This document shows positions 15,956-23,223 of a DNA stretch of 47,786 nucleotides, in pieces. Both the position numbers and the translations under genes were made by a program. The first letter of the stretch is position 1. Each line of letters begins with the position of its first letter. The DNA lies in assembly GCA_963636105.1 (NCBI GenBank), contig CAVHIG010000006.1, positions 1-47,786 of the forward strand, given 5' to 3'. The notes beneath the pieces are model-generated. The model had not been told where the DNA came from and searched no databases. It saw only the letters and a list, made by a program, of their open reading frames with translations. The DNA is from CAVHIG01 sp963636105. Its GTDB lineage: Bacteria; Bacillota; Clostridia; Peptostreptococcales; Anaerovoracaceae.

Positions 15956-18900
15956 CTATAAAAGTAGTAGATATAGCAAGAGAGCTGAATGTAGATACAA
16001 AAAAATTGCTTGCGAAGATTACTTCTATGGGCATAGACGCAAAGGAACCAGGCAGCCTGCTAAATGATGCAGACGCTGCGAAGATAAGAAATATAGTAAA
16101 GAAAAGCAGAGCCGCGGCGGAGACAAAGATTGTAAAGGCTCCGCCGAAAAAGGCCGGACAAAATGATATAGATGAACCGAGAGTTGTTGTGAAGGCAGCA
16201 AATATAAAGCCGCCTATCCAGCACGCAAAACCTGTAGTGACAAATAGCGGCGCAGGAGACAGACCCGTAGCAAGGCCGCCTATCGGAAAGCCTGTTGTTT
16301 CAAAGGATCTGGAAAACAGAAGACGTCCTGTAGGCACTCCGGTAGCAAAGGAGATCACAGACAGACAAAAGGCTATGGGAGAAGCGGTGCCATCTGTTGC
16401 GGAAACTGCGGCAGCATCCGCGCAGGAGAAGGCAAGCGAAGCAGCGGCGGTTCAGGTGGCTTCGTCTGCCGGCGAAAAGCCGGTAGAGGCGCAGGCAGCA
16501 GTGAAAAACCCGCAGGCTGCAGAGCAAAAGCAAGCGCCGGCAGCTGCAGCGTCCGCAAATCAGGCTGCAGACAGCACGCAAGCAGCGCCTGAAAAGACGC
16601 AAGCGGCACCGGCAGGCGCAGCAAGTGCGGAAAGCAAGGCGGCAGAAAGCACTCCGGCAAGCGAAGGCGCGGCTGTAAAGGAAAGCCCGGCGGCAAAGGA
16701 GACTCAGGCAGTTTCCGCAAAAGACGCTCAAGGAACACAGCAGGGCGGAAGAGACGGACGCGGCTATGGCGACAGACCGCAAAGGCAGGGCGGAGACCGT
16801 CAATATGGCGACAGAAATAATGGCGAGCGCGGCTACGGCGACAGAAACGGCGGTCAGGGCAGATATGGCGACAGACCGCAAAGACGTGATGGAGATCGTC
16901 AATACGGCGACAGAAATAATGGCGAGCGCGGCTATGGCGACAGAAACGGCGGTCAGGGCAGATATGGTGACAGACCGCAAAGACAGGGCGGAGACCGTCA
17001 ATACGGCGATAGAAATAACGGCGAGCGCGGCTACGGCGACAGAAACGGCGGCCAGGGCAGATATGGCGACAGACCGCAAAGGCAGGGCGGAGATCGTCAA
17101 AGTGGCGACAGACCACAGCGTCAGGGAGACAGAAATCAGGGCTCATATGGCGACAGGAAGAAGAGCTTTGACAAGCCGGCAGTGTCTGAGGTGATGAAGC
17201 CTACGACAAAGCGCAATGACGATAAGAAAAAGACTGACAAGGAAAGAGATAAGTTTGCAAAGCTTGAGGGTGGCAAGAAGGCCAAAAACGTGCGCGATAC
17301 GAAGTCTCTTGAGAAGTCTTCAAAGCCGAAGAAGCATGTAAAAAAGGAGAAGCAAGTGGAGGAACCGCAGATAAATATGGAAGAATTGCCTGCAGGTACA
17401 AGAGTTATAAATGTCCCGATTACGGTAGCGGGATTTTGCGAGCAGCTTGAGATATCCACTTCACGTGTCATCATGGCACTTATGAAGCTGGGAATCATGG
17501 CAAATATAAATCAAAATCTCAATGAGGACACTGTGCTTATACTCGCGGATGAGCTGGGTATAAGCGTTGTGCTCGGAAATGTTGAGGAAGAAGTAGTAGA
17601 AGAGGGCCTCGAGGTCTTTGAGGATGATGAGGAGGATCTCAAGTCGAGACCGCCTATCATAACGGTAATGGGACACGTAGACCACGGTAAGACTTCACTT
17701 TTGGACTGCATCAGAAAGACGCATGTGACGGCTTCCGAGTCCGGCGGTATCACGCAGCATATCGGTGCTTCCGAGGTTGTGAGAAACGGCCAGAAGATCG
17801 TATTCCTCGATACTCCGGGACATGAGGCATTTACGGCTATGAGAGCGCGTGGTGCGCATGTTACGGATATCGCTGTCCTCGTAGTAGCGGCAGACGACTC
17901 TGTAAAGCCGCAGACAGTAGAGTCCATAAGCCACGCAAAGGCAGCCGGAGTACCTATCATAGTAGCTATAAATAAGATAGACAAGCCGGGCGCAAATCCT
18001 GATAAGGTAAAGCAGGATTTGACGGAGCATGGCATACTCGTAGAAGACTGGGGCGGCGACACGATCAGCGTGCCGGTATCGGCAAAGACAGGCGAGGGCA
18101 TAGATGAGCTCCTCGATATGATACTTTTGCAGGCAGAGATGCTTGAGCTCAAGGCAAATCCAAACAGACTGGCTCTGGGTACAGTCATAGAAGCGCGTCT
18201 CGATAAGGCAAAGGGTCCTGTAGCTACACTTCTTGTACTCAATGGTACACTCAAGCAGGGCATGAGCGTGGTAGCAGGTACCTGCTCCGGTAAGATAAGG
18301 CTCATGACAAACTTCAAGGGCGACAAGATAAAGAAGGCCGGTCCTGCTACGGCGGTTGAAATTCTCGGACTTACGGATGTACCGCAGGCCGGAGACGAAT
18401 TCAATGCCGTAAAGGATGACAAGATCGCAAGAGAGATCGCCGAAAACAGAAAGACAAAGCTTCGTGAGGAAGTGCTCGCGAGAAATGCAAGCACGACACT
18501 CGAGGCACTCTTCAGCCAGATTCAGGAGGGCGAGATCAAGGAACTCAACCTTATCATCAAGGCCGATGTACAGGGCTCTGTAGGCGCTATCGTATCATCT
18601 CTTGAAAAGCTCAAGGCTGAAAATGTAAGAGTAAAGATAATACATACAGGTGTAGGTACTGTGACAGAATCCGATGTAATGCTTGCAAGCACTGCGGGCG
18701 CCGTAATTATCGGCTTCAATGTAAGACCGCCTGCGGCAGTGACTGCGATGGCAGACCGCGACAATGTCGAGATCAGAACCTACAGAGTAATCTACGATAT
18801 CATAAACGACGTAGAAGACGCTATAAAGGGTATGCTCGATCCTGTATTCAAGGAAGAGGTACTCGGACAGCTTGAGATCAGAAATACCTTCAAGGTACCT

Positions 18901-19146
18901 GGCGTGGGCATCGTAGGCGGTGCATACGTAACGGACGGTAAGGTTATCAGAAATGCTGAGATAAGGCTTGTGCGTGATGGCATTGTAATACATGAGGGCA
19001 AGATTTCCTCACTCAAGAGATTCAAGGATGACGTGAGAGAGGTAAATCAGGGCTATGAGTGCGGTATCGGCATAGAAAACTACAATGACATCAAGGAAGG
19101 CGATGTAATCGAATGCTTCCACATGACGGAGGTAGAGAGGAAGTAA
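15952..19146 (+). CDS. infB: Translation initiation factor IF-2, 1064 aa
   Basis: GTPase that brings initiator tRNA to the ribosome. The N-terminal IF2N module (residues 1-50) is followed by a long disordered Ala/Gln/Glu stretch, then a 33-residue tandem repeat rich in Gly, Arg, Asp and Tyr (about 272-382), then a Lys-rich segment. A second IF2N module lies near 480-530. The G domain shows GHVDHGKT (574-581), DTPGHEAF near 620 and NKID at 674, and ends with SAKTGEG; domains II-IV follow to the C-terminus. It is longer than the roughly 700-900 residues usual in Firmicutes because of the N-terminal extension. Two copies of the window's 11-mer (16399 and 16708) lie in the disordered part. AGAAGGGGGTG precedes the ATG. 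Confidence 0.97.
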   Translation: MTIKVVDIARELNVDTKKLLAKITSMGIDAKEPGSLLNDADAAKIRNIVKKSRAAAETKIVKAPPKKAGQNDIDEPRVVVKAANIKPPIQHAKPVVTNSGAGDRPVARPPIGKPVVSKDLENRRRPVGTPVAKEITDRQKAMGEAVPSVAETAAASAQEKASEAAAVQVASSAGEKPVEAQAAVKNPQAAEQKQAPAAAASANQAADSTQAAPEKTQAAPAGAASAESKAAESTPASEGAAVKESPAAKETQAVSAKDAQGTQQGGRDGRGYGDRPQRQGGDRQYGDRNNGERGYGDRNGGQGRYGDRPQRRDGDRQYGDRNNGERGYGDRNGGQGRYGDRPQRQGGDRQYGDRNNGERGYGDRNGGQGRYGDRPQRQGGDRQSGDRPQRQGDRNQGSYGDRKKSFDKPAVSEVMKPTTKRNDDKKKTDKERDKFAKLEGGKKAKNVRDTKSLEKSSKPKKHVKKEKQVEEPQINMEELPAGTRVINVPITVAGFCEQLEISTSRVIMALMKLGIMANINQNLNEDTVLILADELGISVVLGNVEEEVVEEGLEVFEDDEEDLKSRPPIITVMGHVDHGKTSLLDCIRKTHVTASESGGITQHIGASEVVRNGQKIVFLDTPGHEAFTAMRARGAHVTDIAVLVVAADDSVKPQTVESISHAKAAGVPIIVAINKIDKPGANPDKVKQDLTEHGILVEDWGGDTISVPVSAKTGEGIDELLDMILLQAEMLELKANPNRLALGTVIEARLDKAKGPVATLLVLNGTLKQGMSVVAGTCSGKIRLMTNFKGDKIKKAGPATAVEILGLTDVPQAGDEFNAVKDDKIAREIAENRKTKLREEVLARNASTTLEALFSQIQEGEIKELNLIIKADVQGSVGAIVSSLEKLKAENVRVKIIHTGVGTVTESDVMLASTAGAVIIGFNVRPPAAVTAMADRDNVEIRTYRVIYDIINDVEDAIKGMLDPVFKEEVLGQLEIRNTFKVPGVGIVGGAYVTDGKVIRNAEIRLVRDGIVIHEGKISSLKRFKDDVREVNQGYECGIGIENYNDIKEGDVIECFHMTEVERK
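16765..17098 (+). repeat. 99-bp in-frame tandem repeat within infB
   Basis: Three full units begin at 16765, 16864 and 16963 and a partial fourth at 17062, each 99 bp and so 33 codons. The unit encodes YGDRPQRQGG, DRQYGDRNN and GERGYGDRNGGQGR. Copies differ at only a few bases, which indicates recent duplication or continual homogenisation. Long frames on the opposite strand over this stretch are artefacts of the repeat. Confidence 0.9.
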
Positions 19147-19147
19147 T

Positions 19148-19567
19148 ATGGGAAAAGGATACAGGCAGGGGAGGCTTGGTGAGGAGATAAAGAAAATCAT
19201 CTCTTCCATGCTCCTGCGTGAGCTTAAGGATCCGAGACTGCAAAATTCGATGGTGAGCATTTCGGGTGTGGAGGTTACAAATGACGGCAGCTATGCGACG
19301 GTCTATGTCTCCATACTCGGAGCGAGCATCGCCTCTGAGGCTGCAGAGGAGGAAAAGGATGAGGTCATGGCGGCTCTCAAGAGCGCAAAGGGTCTCATAA
19401 AAAGAGAAATAGGACGGCAGGTGAAGCTCCGTCACATACCGGAGCTCATATTTAAGCCGGATACGTCTATGGAATATGGCAGACATATTTCGAAAATAAT
19501 CGACGAGCTTGGAATTGAAAATTATCCGGACAGAGAAGAATACGATGAAGACGAAGATGATTTTTAA
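19148..19567 (+). CDS. rbfA: Ribosome-binding factor RbfA, 139 aa
   Basis: Cold-shock and 30S maturation factor acting on 16S rRNA near helix 1. Family hallmarks: RLGEEIKKIISSMLLRELKD, DPRLQNSMVSISGVEVTNDG, YATVYVSILG and RHIPELIFKPDTSMEYG. The last 20 residues are strongly acidic (YDEDEDDF), a common ending. AGAGGAAG in the infB tail is its ribosome binding site, and the ATG is one base past the infB stop. nrnA starts one base after its stop. Confidence 0.96.
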   Translation: MGKGYRQGRLGEEIKKIISSMLLRELKDPRLQNSMVSISGVEVTNDGSYATVYVSILGASIASEAAEEEKDEVMAALKSAKGLIKREIGRQVKLRHIPELIFKPDTSMEYGRHISKIIDELGIENYPDREEYDEDEDDF

Positions 19568-19568
19568 A

Positions 19569-20597
19569 ATGGCAGAAAATAACACATTTGAGGAGATCGC
19601 GAAAGAATTTTTGAAGGCAGGGAAGGTGCTTATATTTCCGCATGTAAATCCGGACGGAGACGCTGTAGGCTCTTCTGTGTCACTTTGTCTTGCTCTCAGA
19701 AGGCTTGGAAAGAAGGCTTATGTGCTTATAGATACAGAGCTGCCCGCAAACCTTCGTTTTCTTGAAAATGCTTGCTGCATAAAACTGGATACATTGCCGC
19801 AGAATTCGCCGGAGGAGCTTTTCGCAAGGATATTTGACGGCGAAAGGCCGGATATATGCGCTTGCGTAGACTGCTCTGAGGTCTCACGCTTTGAAGAAAG
19901 GAAGGCTTTCTTTTTCGCAGGCAGGCGGCTGGGCTGCATAGATCATCATGCTACAGGAAAGCCATTTGCGGATTTTAATTTTATCGACGGAGATATAGCC
20001 GCGGCTTCGGAAATATCCTATGCGCTCGTGCGCGAGATGGAAAGAATCACAGGCAGGCAGCTTATCGATGGAGAGCTTGGCAGCGTGATATATGCCGGCA
20101 TCTGCACAGATACGGGGAATTTCCAATATTCCAATACAACTCATGATACATTTAGGATTGCGATGGAGCTTTTGGATGCGGGAGTGGAGCCGAGCAAGGT
20201 CAGTGTAGAGCTTTATCAAAATGTAAAGCTTTCGAAGCTTTTGATATCTTCAGAGTCGCTGAATCATCTGAAAATCTTTGCGGATGGCAGAGCGGCTATG
20301 AGCTATGTCAGCCAGGAAATGCTGCAAAAGACTGGAGCATCCATGGATGAGACAGACGGTATAGTAGAGAGTCTAAGGAGCATCGCGGGCGTGGAAGTAG
20401 CTGTATTTTTAAAGGAAAACGGGCCTTGTGAGACAAAGGTGAGCACCAGGGCAAAATCCTTTGCAAATGTGGCCGCAATCTGCGCAAAATTCGGTGGCGG
20501 AGGTCATGTACGCGCTTCGGGCTGCACAATACACGAGGGGCTTGATAAGGCCATTGAAATCATGAAAAAGGAAGTAGAGGAGTATTTTGACAGATGA
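19569..20597 (+). CDS. nrnA: DHH/DHHA1 phosphoesterase, NrnA-like nanoRNase/pAp phosphatase, 342 aa
   Basis: Degrades short oligoribonucleotides, and in some members cleaves pAp or cyclic dinucleotide products. The DHH domain shows HVNPDGDAVGSS, CVDCSE, DHH at 125-127 (IDHHATGK) and GICTDTGNFQYSN; the DHHA1 domain ends with GGGGHVRASG. Metal ligands all appear present. The start is uncertain: ATG at 19569 gives the family-like beginning MAENNTFEEIAKEF, while ATG at 19545 has a slightly better GAGAAG but would overlap rbfA. It overlaps truB by four bases (ATGA). The location between rbfA and truB is the usual one in Firmicutes. Confidence 0.92.
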   Translation: MAENNTFEEIAKEFLKAGKVLIFPHVNPDGDAVGSSVSLCLALRRLGKKAYVLIDTELPANLRFLENACCIKLDTLPQNSPEELFARIFDGERPDICACVDCSEVSRFEERKAFFFAGRRLGCIDHHATGKPFADFNFIDGDIAAASEISYALVREMERITGRQLIDGELGSVIYAGICTDTGNFQYSNTTHDTFRIAMELLDAGVEPSKVSVELYQNVKLSKLLISSESLNHLKIFADGRAAMSYVSQEMLQKTGASMDETDGIVESLRSIAGVEVAVFLKENGPCETKVSTRAKSFANVAAICAKFGGGGHVRASGCTIHEGLDKAIEIMKKEVEEYFDR

Positions 20598-21718
20598 TAA
20601 AGGAAGGCATTTTGATTTTCAGAAAACCCTCCGGAATTACTTCAAATGATTGCATATACAGGATGCGAAGAGCGACAGGACTGCGTAAGATAGGACATAC
20701 GGGCACGCTCGACCCTATGGCAGAGGGAGTACTCCCGCTTTGTATCGGAAGCGCGGCAAGGATTACGGAATATCTCGATCTGGATTTTAAAAGCTACAGG
20801 TGCAGCATGCTGCTTGGTATTGTTACGGATACTCTGGATACGCAGGGTGAGATTTTGGAGGATAAGCGGGCAGAGCTCGCAAAGGCCTTCCGTGAGGGAA
20901 AGGGCTTTGCGGAGAGCGATGTCCGGGCTGCTTTTTCGCCGATGAAGGGCTATATAGAGCAGCTGCCGCCAAAGTACTCCGCGGTGCGTGTGGCGGGCAG
21001 ACGGCTTTATGACTACGCGCGTGCAGGCGATGAGGTTGAGATAAAGCCGCGTCGTGTGTATATACGCTCGATTGAAAATATTGCCTGTGATTTTGAAAAT
21101 CCGGAGGAGCTTAAGCTTACCTTTGATGTGGTCTGCTCAAAGGGCACATATATAAGGACGATTTGCCATGATGTGGGAGCGGCTCTCGGCTGCGGTGCGG
21201 CTATGTGCGCGCTCACAAGGACGGCGAGCGGGCGCTTTTCGATAGACGAGGCAGTTTCCGCGGAGGAACTCGCACGCATCACGGAGCTGCCCCCTGAGGA
21301 GAGAGAAGCGGCGATAAATGCTCTTTTGGTAGGACCTGATTATCCGCTCACTCACTTTGGGAAGGTGGTGGTCTCTTATGAGACAGGCCGCAAATTCTGC
21401 GACGGCTGGCATCTTTCCCTGAGGGACGCCAAAGTCACACGCGAGCCGGAATTCGCGGGCGGAGGCGGAGAGCTTGATATGCGCCCTGAGTATAGAGAGG
21501 CCTACAATGTCTATATGCGAGTTGCGGCTGCGGATAACGCGGCTTTGGCGGCATCCGAGGCTGTAGCGGAAAATAGAGCTTCCAAAGAGGCATCTGTAAA
21601 TCAGGAGCAGGAGATTTTCCTCGGAGTGGCATTTTACAATCACAGATACAAGAAGCTCGTCGCCGACAAAATTTTTTACAAAGGATTCTTAAAAAATGAA
21701 AATATTCAACAGTCTTGA
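20594..21718 (+). CDS. truB: tRNA pseudouridine(55) synthase TruB, 374 aa
   Basis: Makes pseudouridine 55 in the T-loop of tRNAs. The catalytic Asp is residue 40 in HTGTLDPMAEGVLP; KSYRCSMLLGIVTDTLDTQGE, YIEQLPPKYSAVRVAGRRLYDYAR and CSKGTYIRTICHDVG complete the catalytic domain. At 374 residues it is about 70 longer than most. The excess is a C-terminal extension holding an Ala/Glu-rich stretch (AADNAALAASEAVAEN) before a final folded segment. A copy of the 11-mer lies at 21251. The end overlaps ribF by 23 bases. Confidence 0.95.
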   Translation: MIKEGILIFRKPSGITSNDCIYRMRRATGLRKIGHTGTLDPMAEGVLPLCIGSAARITEYLDLDFKSYRCSMLLGIVTDTLDTQGEILEDKRAELAKAFREGKGFAESDVRAAFSPMKGYIEQLPPKYSAVRVAGRRLYDYARAGDEVEIKPRRVYIRSIENIACDFENPEELKLTFDVVCSKGTYIRTICHDVGAALGCGAAMCALTRTASGRFSIDEAVSAEELARITELPPEEREAAINALLVGPDYPLTHFGKVVVSYETGRKFCDGWHLSLRDAKVTREPEFAGGGGELDMRPEYREAYNVYMRVAAADNAALAASEAVAENRASKEASVNQEQEIFLGVAFYNHRYKKLVADKIFYKGFLKNENIQQS

Positions 21719-22622
21719 TGAAATTACAAATATAGACAGTACTGTGGTGGCTCTCGGAAACTTCGACGGAGTGCACAAGGGTCATCAGGAGCTGATAAGA
21801 CGCACGGTCAATACAGCGCGCGATACGGGGCTTGCAAGCGCGGTCTTCACCTTTGCCAATCACCCGCGAAACGTGACAGGCAAGGGCAATGTCAAGGGCA
21901 TACTCTACGCCGATGAGAAGGCCGCCGTCATTGAATCGCTCGGTATAGACTATCTTTTCAACATCCCCTTTGACGAGTCGATAATGACCATGAGCCCGCA
22001 GCGCTTCATAGACGAGCTTTTGCTTGGCAAGCTTCGAATGAAGGAGGGCTATTGCGGCTTCAATTATCGCTTCGGCTACAAGGCGCAGGGCACACCGGAG
22101 ATACTCATGAGCGTCGGAATCAAGGAGGGCTTTGGCTTGCACGTAATTGAGCCGTACAAGATAGACGGAAACCTCGTAAGCAGCACGTTTATCCGCAATC
22201 TCATTGAAGAGGGCCGTGTGGACGAATGCGTAAAGTACATGGGCAGAAATTATACCGTAGGCGGTGAGGTAGTCGTGGGCAACAGGCTCGGCAAGAGCAT
22301 AGGCTTTCCGACCTCAAATCTCGTAATCGACGAGAGCATGGTCACTCCTCCTTGCGGTGTATATATCACATATTGCACCTACAACAGCGTGCGCTACCCG
22401 AGCGTCACAAATGTGGGTCACAAGCCGACGATAGGCACCTTCGAAAAAAACATGGAGACTCACATCTTCAATTTTGACAAGGAGCTCTACGGCAAAAATA
22501 TCCGCGTGGAATTCTTAAAGAAGACGCGTGACGAAAAGAAATTCGAGGACATAGAGCATCTGAAGCGCCAGATAAAGGAAGATTGCATCAGCGCGCAGGC
22601 CTTCCACAGGGCACGCTCGTAG
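21696..22622 (+). CDS. ribF: Bifunctional riboflavin kinase/FAD synthetase, 308 aa
   Basis: Phosphorylates riboflavin to FMN and adenylates FMN to FAD. The N-terminal adenylyltransferase has the nucleotide-binding motif ALGNFDGVHKGHQELI; STFIRNLIEEGRVDECVKYMGR lies at the domain junction. The C-terminal kinase has VVVGNRLGKSIGFPTSNL and YPSVTNVGHKPTIG. Length and domain order are standard. Its start lies inside truB, with AAAGGA upstream, so it is the last tightly coupled gene of the operon begun by rimP. A 207-base gap with its own promoter follows. Confidence 0.96.
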   Translation: MKIFNSLDEITNIDSTVVALGNFDGVHKGHQELIRRTVNTARDTGLASAVFTFANHPRNVTGKGNVKGILYADEKAAVIESLGIDYLFNIPFDESIMTMSPQRFIDELLLGKLRMKEGYCGFNYRFGYKAQGTPEILMSVGIKEGFGLHVIEPYKIDGNLVSSTFIRNLIEEGRVDECVKYMGRNYTVGGEVVVGNRLGKSIGFPTSNLVIDESMVTPPCGVYITYCTYNSVRYPSVTNVGHKPTIGTFEKNMETHIFNFDKELYGKNIRVEFLKKTRDEKKFEDIEHLKRQIKEDCISAQAFHRARS

Positions 22623-22642
22623 TTTTTCCTTTTGAAAATGTC

Positions 22643-22701
22643 GCGGAAACGGCGTTTTTTCGCGGAAATGGCGCAGGGCTGCAAATCTCCGCAGTTTCCG
22701 C
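22643..22701. repeat. Intergenic cluster of three 11-mer units in inverted arrangement
   Basis: GCGGAAACGGC at 22643-22653, a one-mismatch unit GCGGAAATGGC at 22662-22672, and GCAGTTTCCGC at 22691-22701 fall within 60 bases between ribF and the rpsO promoter. The first two can pair with the third in RNA, and a run of six A follows the last unit, so the cluster could also act as a terminator for ribF, as paired uptake sequences do in some Proteobacteria. Confidence 0.6.
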
Positions 22702-22711
22702 AAAAAAGTGA

Positions 22712-22740
22712 TAGACAAGGCACGTAAAATGTGATAACAT
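22712..22740 (+). promoter_or_regulatory. Promoter of rpsO with extended -10
   Basis: TAGACA (22712-22717), 17 bases and TAACAT (22735-22740) preceded by TGA, giving an extended -10. Transcription would start near 22747. Confidence 0.5.
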
Positions 22741-22749
22741 AGCTCTTGT

Positions 22750-22815
22750 AGGTTTTGCCTATGCTCGGTCCGGCGACACTCCGACGCGCGACTTGGCAGC
22801 AGGCGTATATATTGA
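22750..22815 (+). promoter_or_regulatory. Possible structured leader of rpsO
   Basis: The leader contains short complementary words (TGCCT with AGGC, CCGGCG with nearby CCGAC) and is GC-richer than its surroundings. S15 represses its own mRNA in several bacteria through leader structures of different design. I see no match to a defined class, so this is an inference from position and composition. Confidence 0.3.
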
Positions 22816-22829
22816 AAGGAGAAAAACAA

Positions 22830-23096
22830 ATGCTTACACAGGAAAAGAAGACAGAAATTATCAAGGAATATCAGACAAAAGAGGGAGATACAGGTTCCCC
22901 TGAGGTTCAGGTTGCTATTCTTACTTACAGAATCAATGATTTGAATGAGCATCTGAAGGTACACAAGAAGGATCATCACTCCAGAAGAGGACTTCTGAAG
23001 ATGGTAGGTCAGAGAAGAAATATGCTCAACTACCTGAAGGAAAAGGACCTTGAAAGATACAGAACTCTTATCGCACGTCTGGGCTTGAGAAAGTAA
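22830..23096 (+). CDS. rpsO: 30S ribosomal protein S15, 88 aa
   Basis: Primary 16S rRNA-binding protein of the 30S platform. The sequence is typical throughout: LTQEKKTEIIKEYQ, DTGSPEVQVAILTYRINDLN, HKKDHHSRRGLLKMVGQRR and the ending IARLGLRK. Residues of the rRNA-contacting loop (DHHSRRGL) are intact. The ATG at 22830 follows AAAGGAG with proper spacing; an upstream in-frame ATG at 22755 lies in the untranslated leader and should not be used. It is monocistronic between a promoter and a terminator, upstream of pnp, as in many bacteria. Confidence 0.98.
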   Translation: MLTQEKKTEIIKEYQTKEGDTGSPEVQVAILTYRINDLNEHLKVHKKDHHSRRGLLKMVGQRRNMLNYLKEKDLERYRTLIARLGLRK

Positions 23097-23115
23097 ATCG
23101 TTTACTCAAAAATTT

Positions 23116-23146
23116 AAGCGGGGCACTTTGTCCTCGCTTTTATTTG
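23116..23146 (+). terminator. Rho-independent terminator of rpsO
   Basis: AAGCGGGG and CCTCGCTT pair over 8 bp (one G-U) around an 8-base loop, then TTTATTT. Confidence 0.75.
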
Positions 23147-23223
23147 TATATATTGCTAAAAGAAGCGAAAGCTTGAAAGAAGTAGTAGAAAAAGAAAAAA
23201 TTAACAGGAGGTAGTTGTTAATA

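Noticed and set aside
16300..17146. Long ORFs of about 260 codons on the minus strand within infB
   Set aside because: They are created by the 99-bp repeat and GC-rich low-complexity DNA; composition is unlike a real protein and the plus-strand gene is certain.
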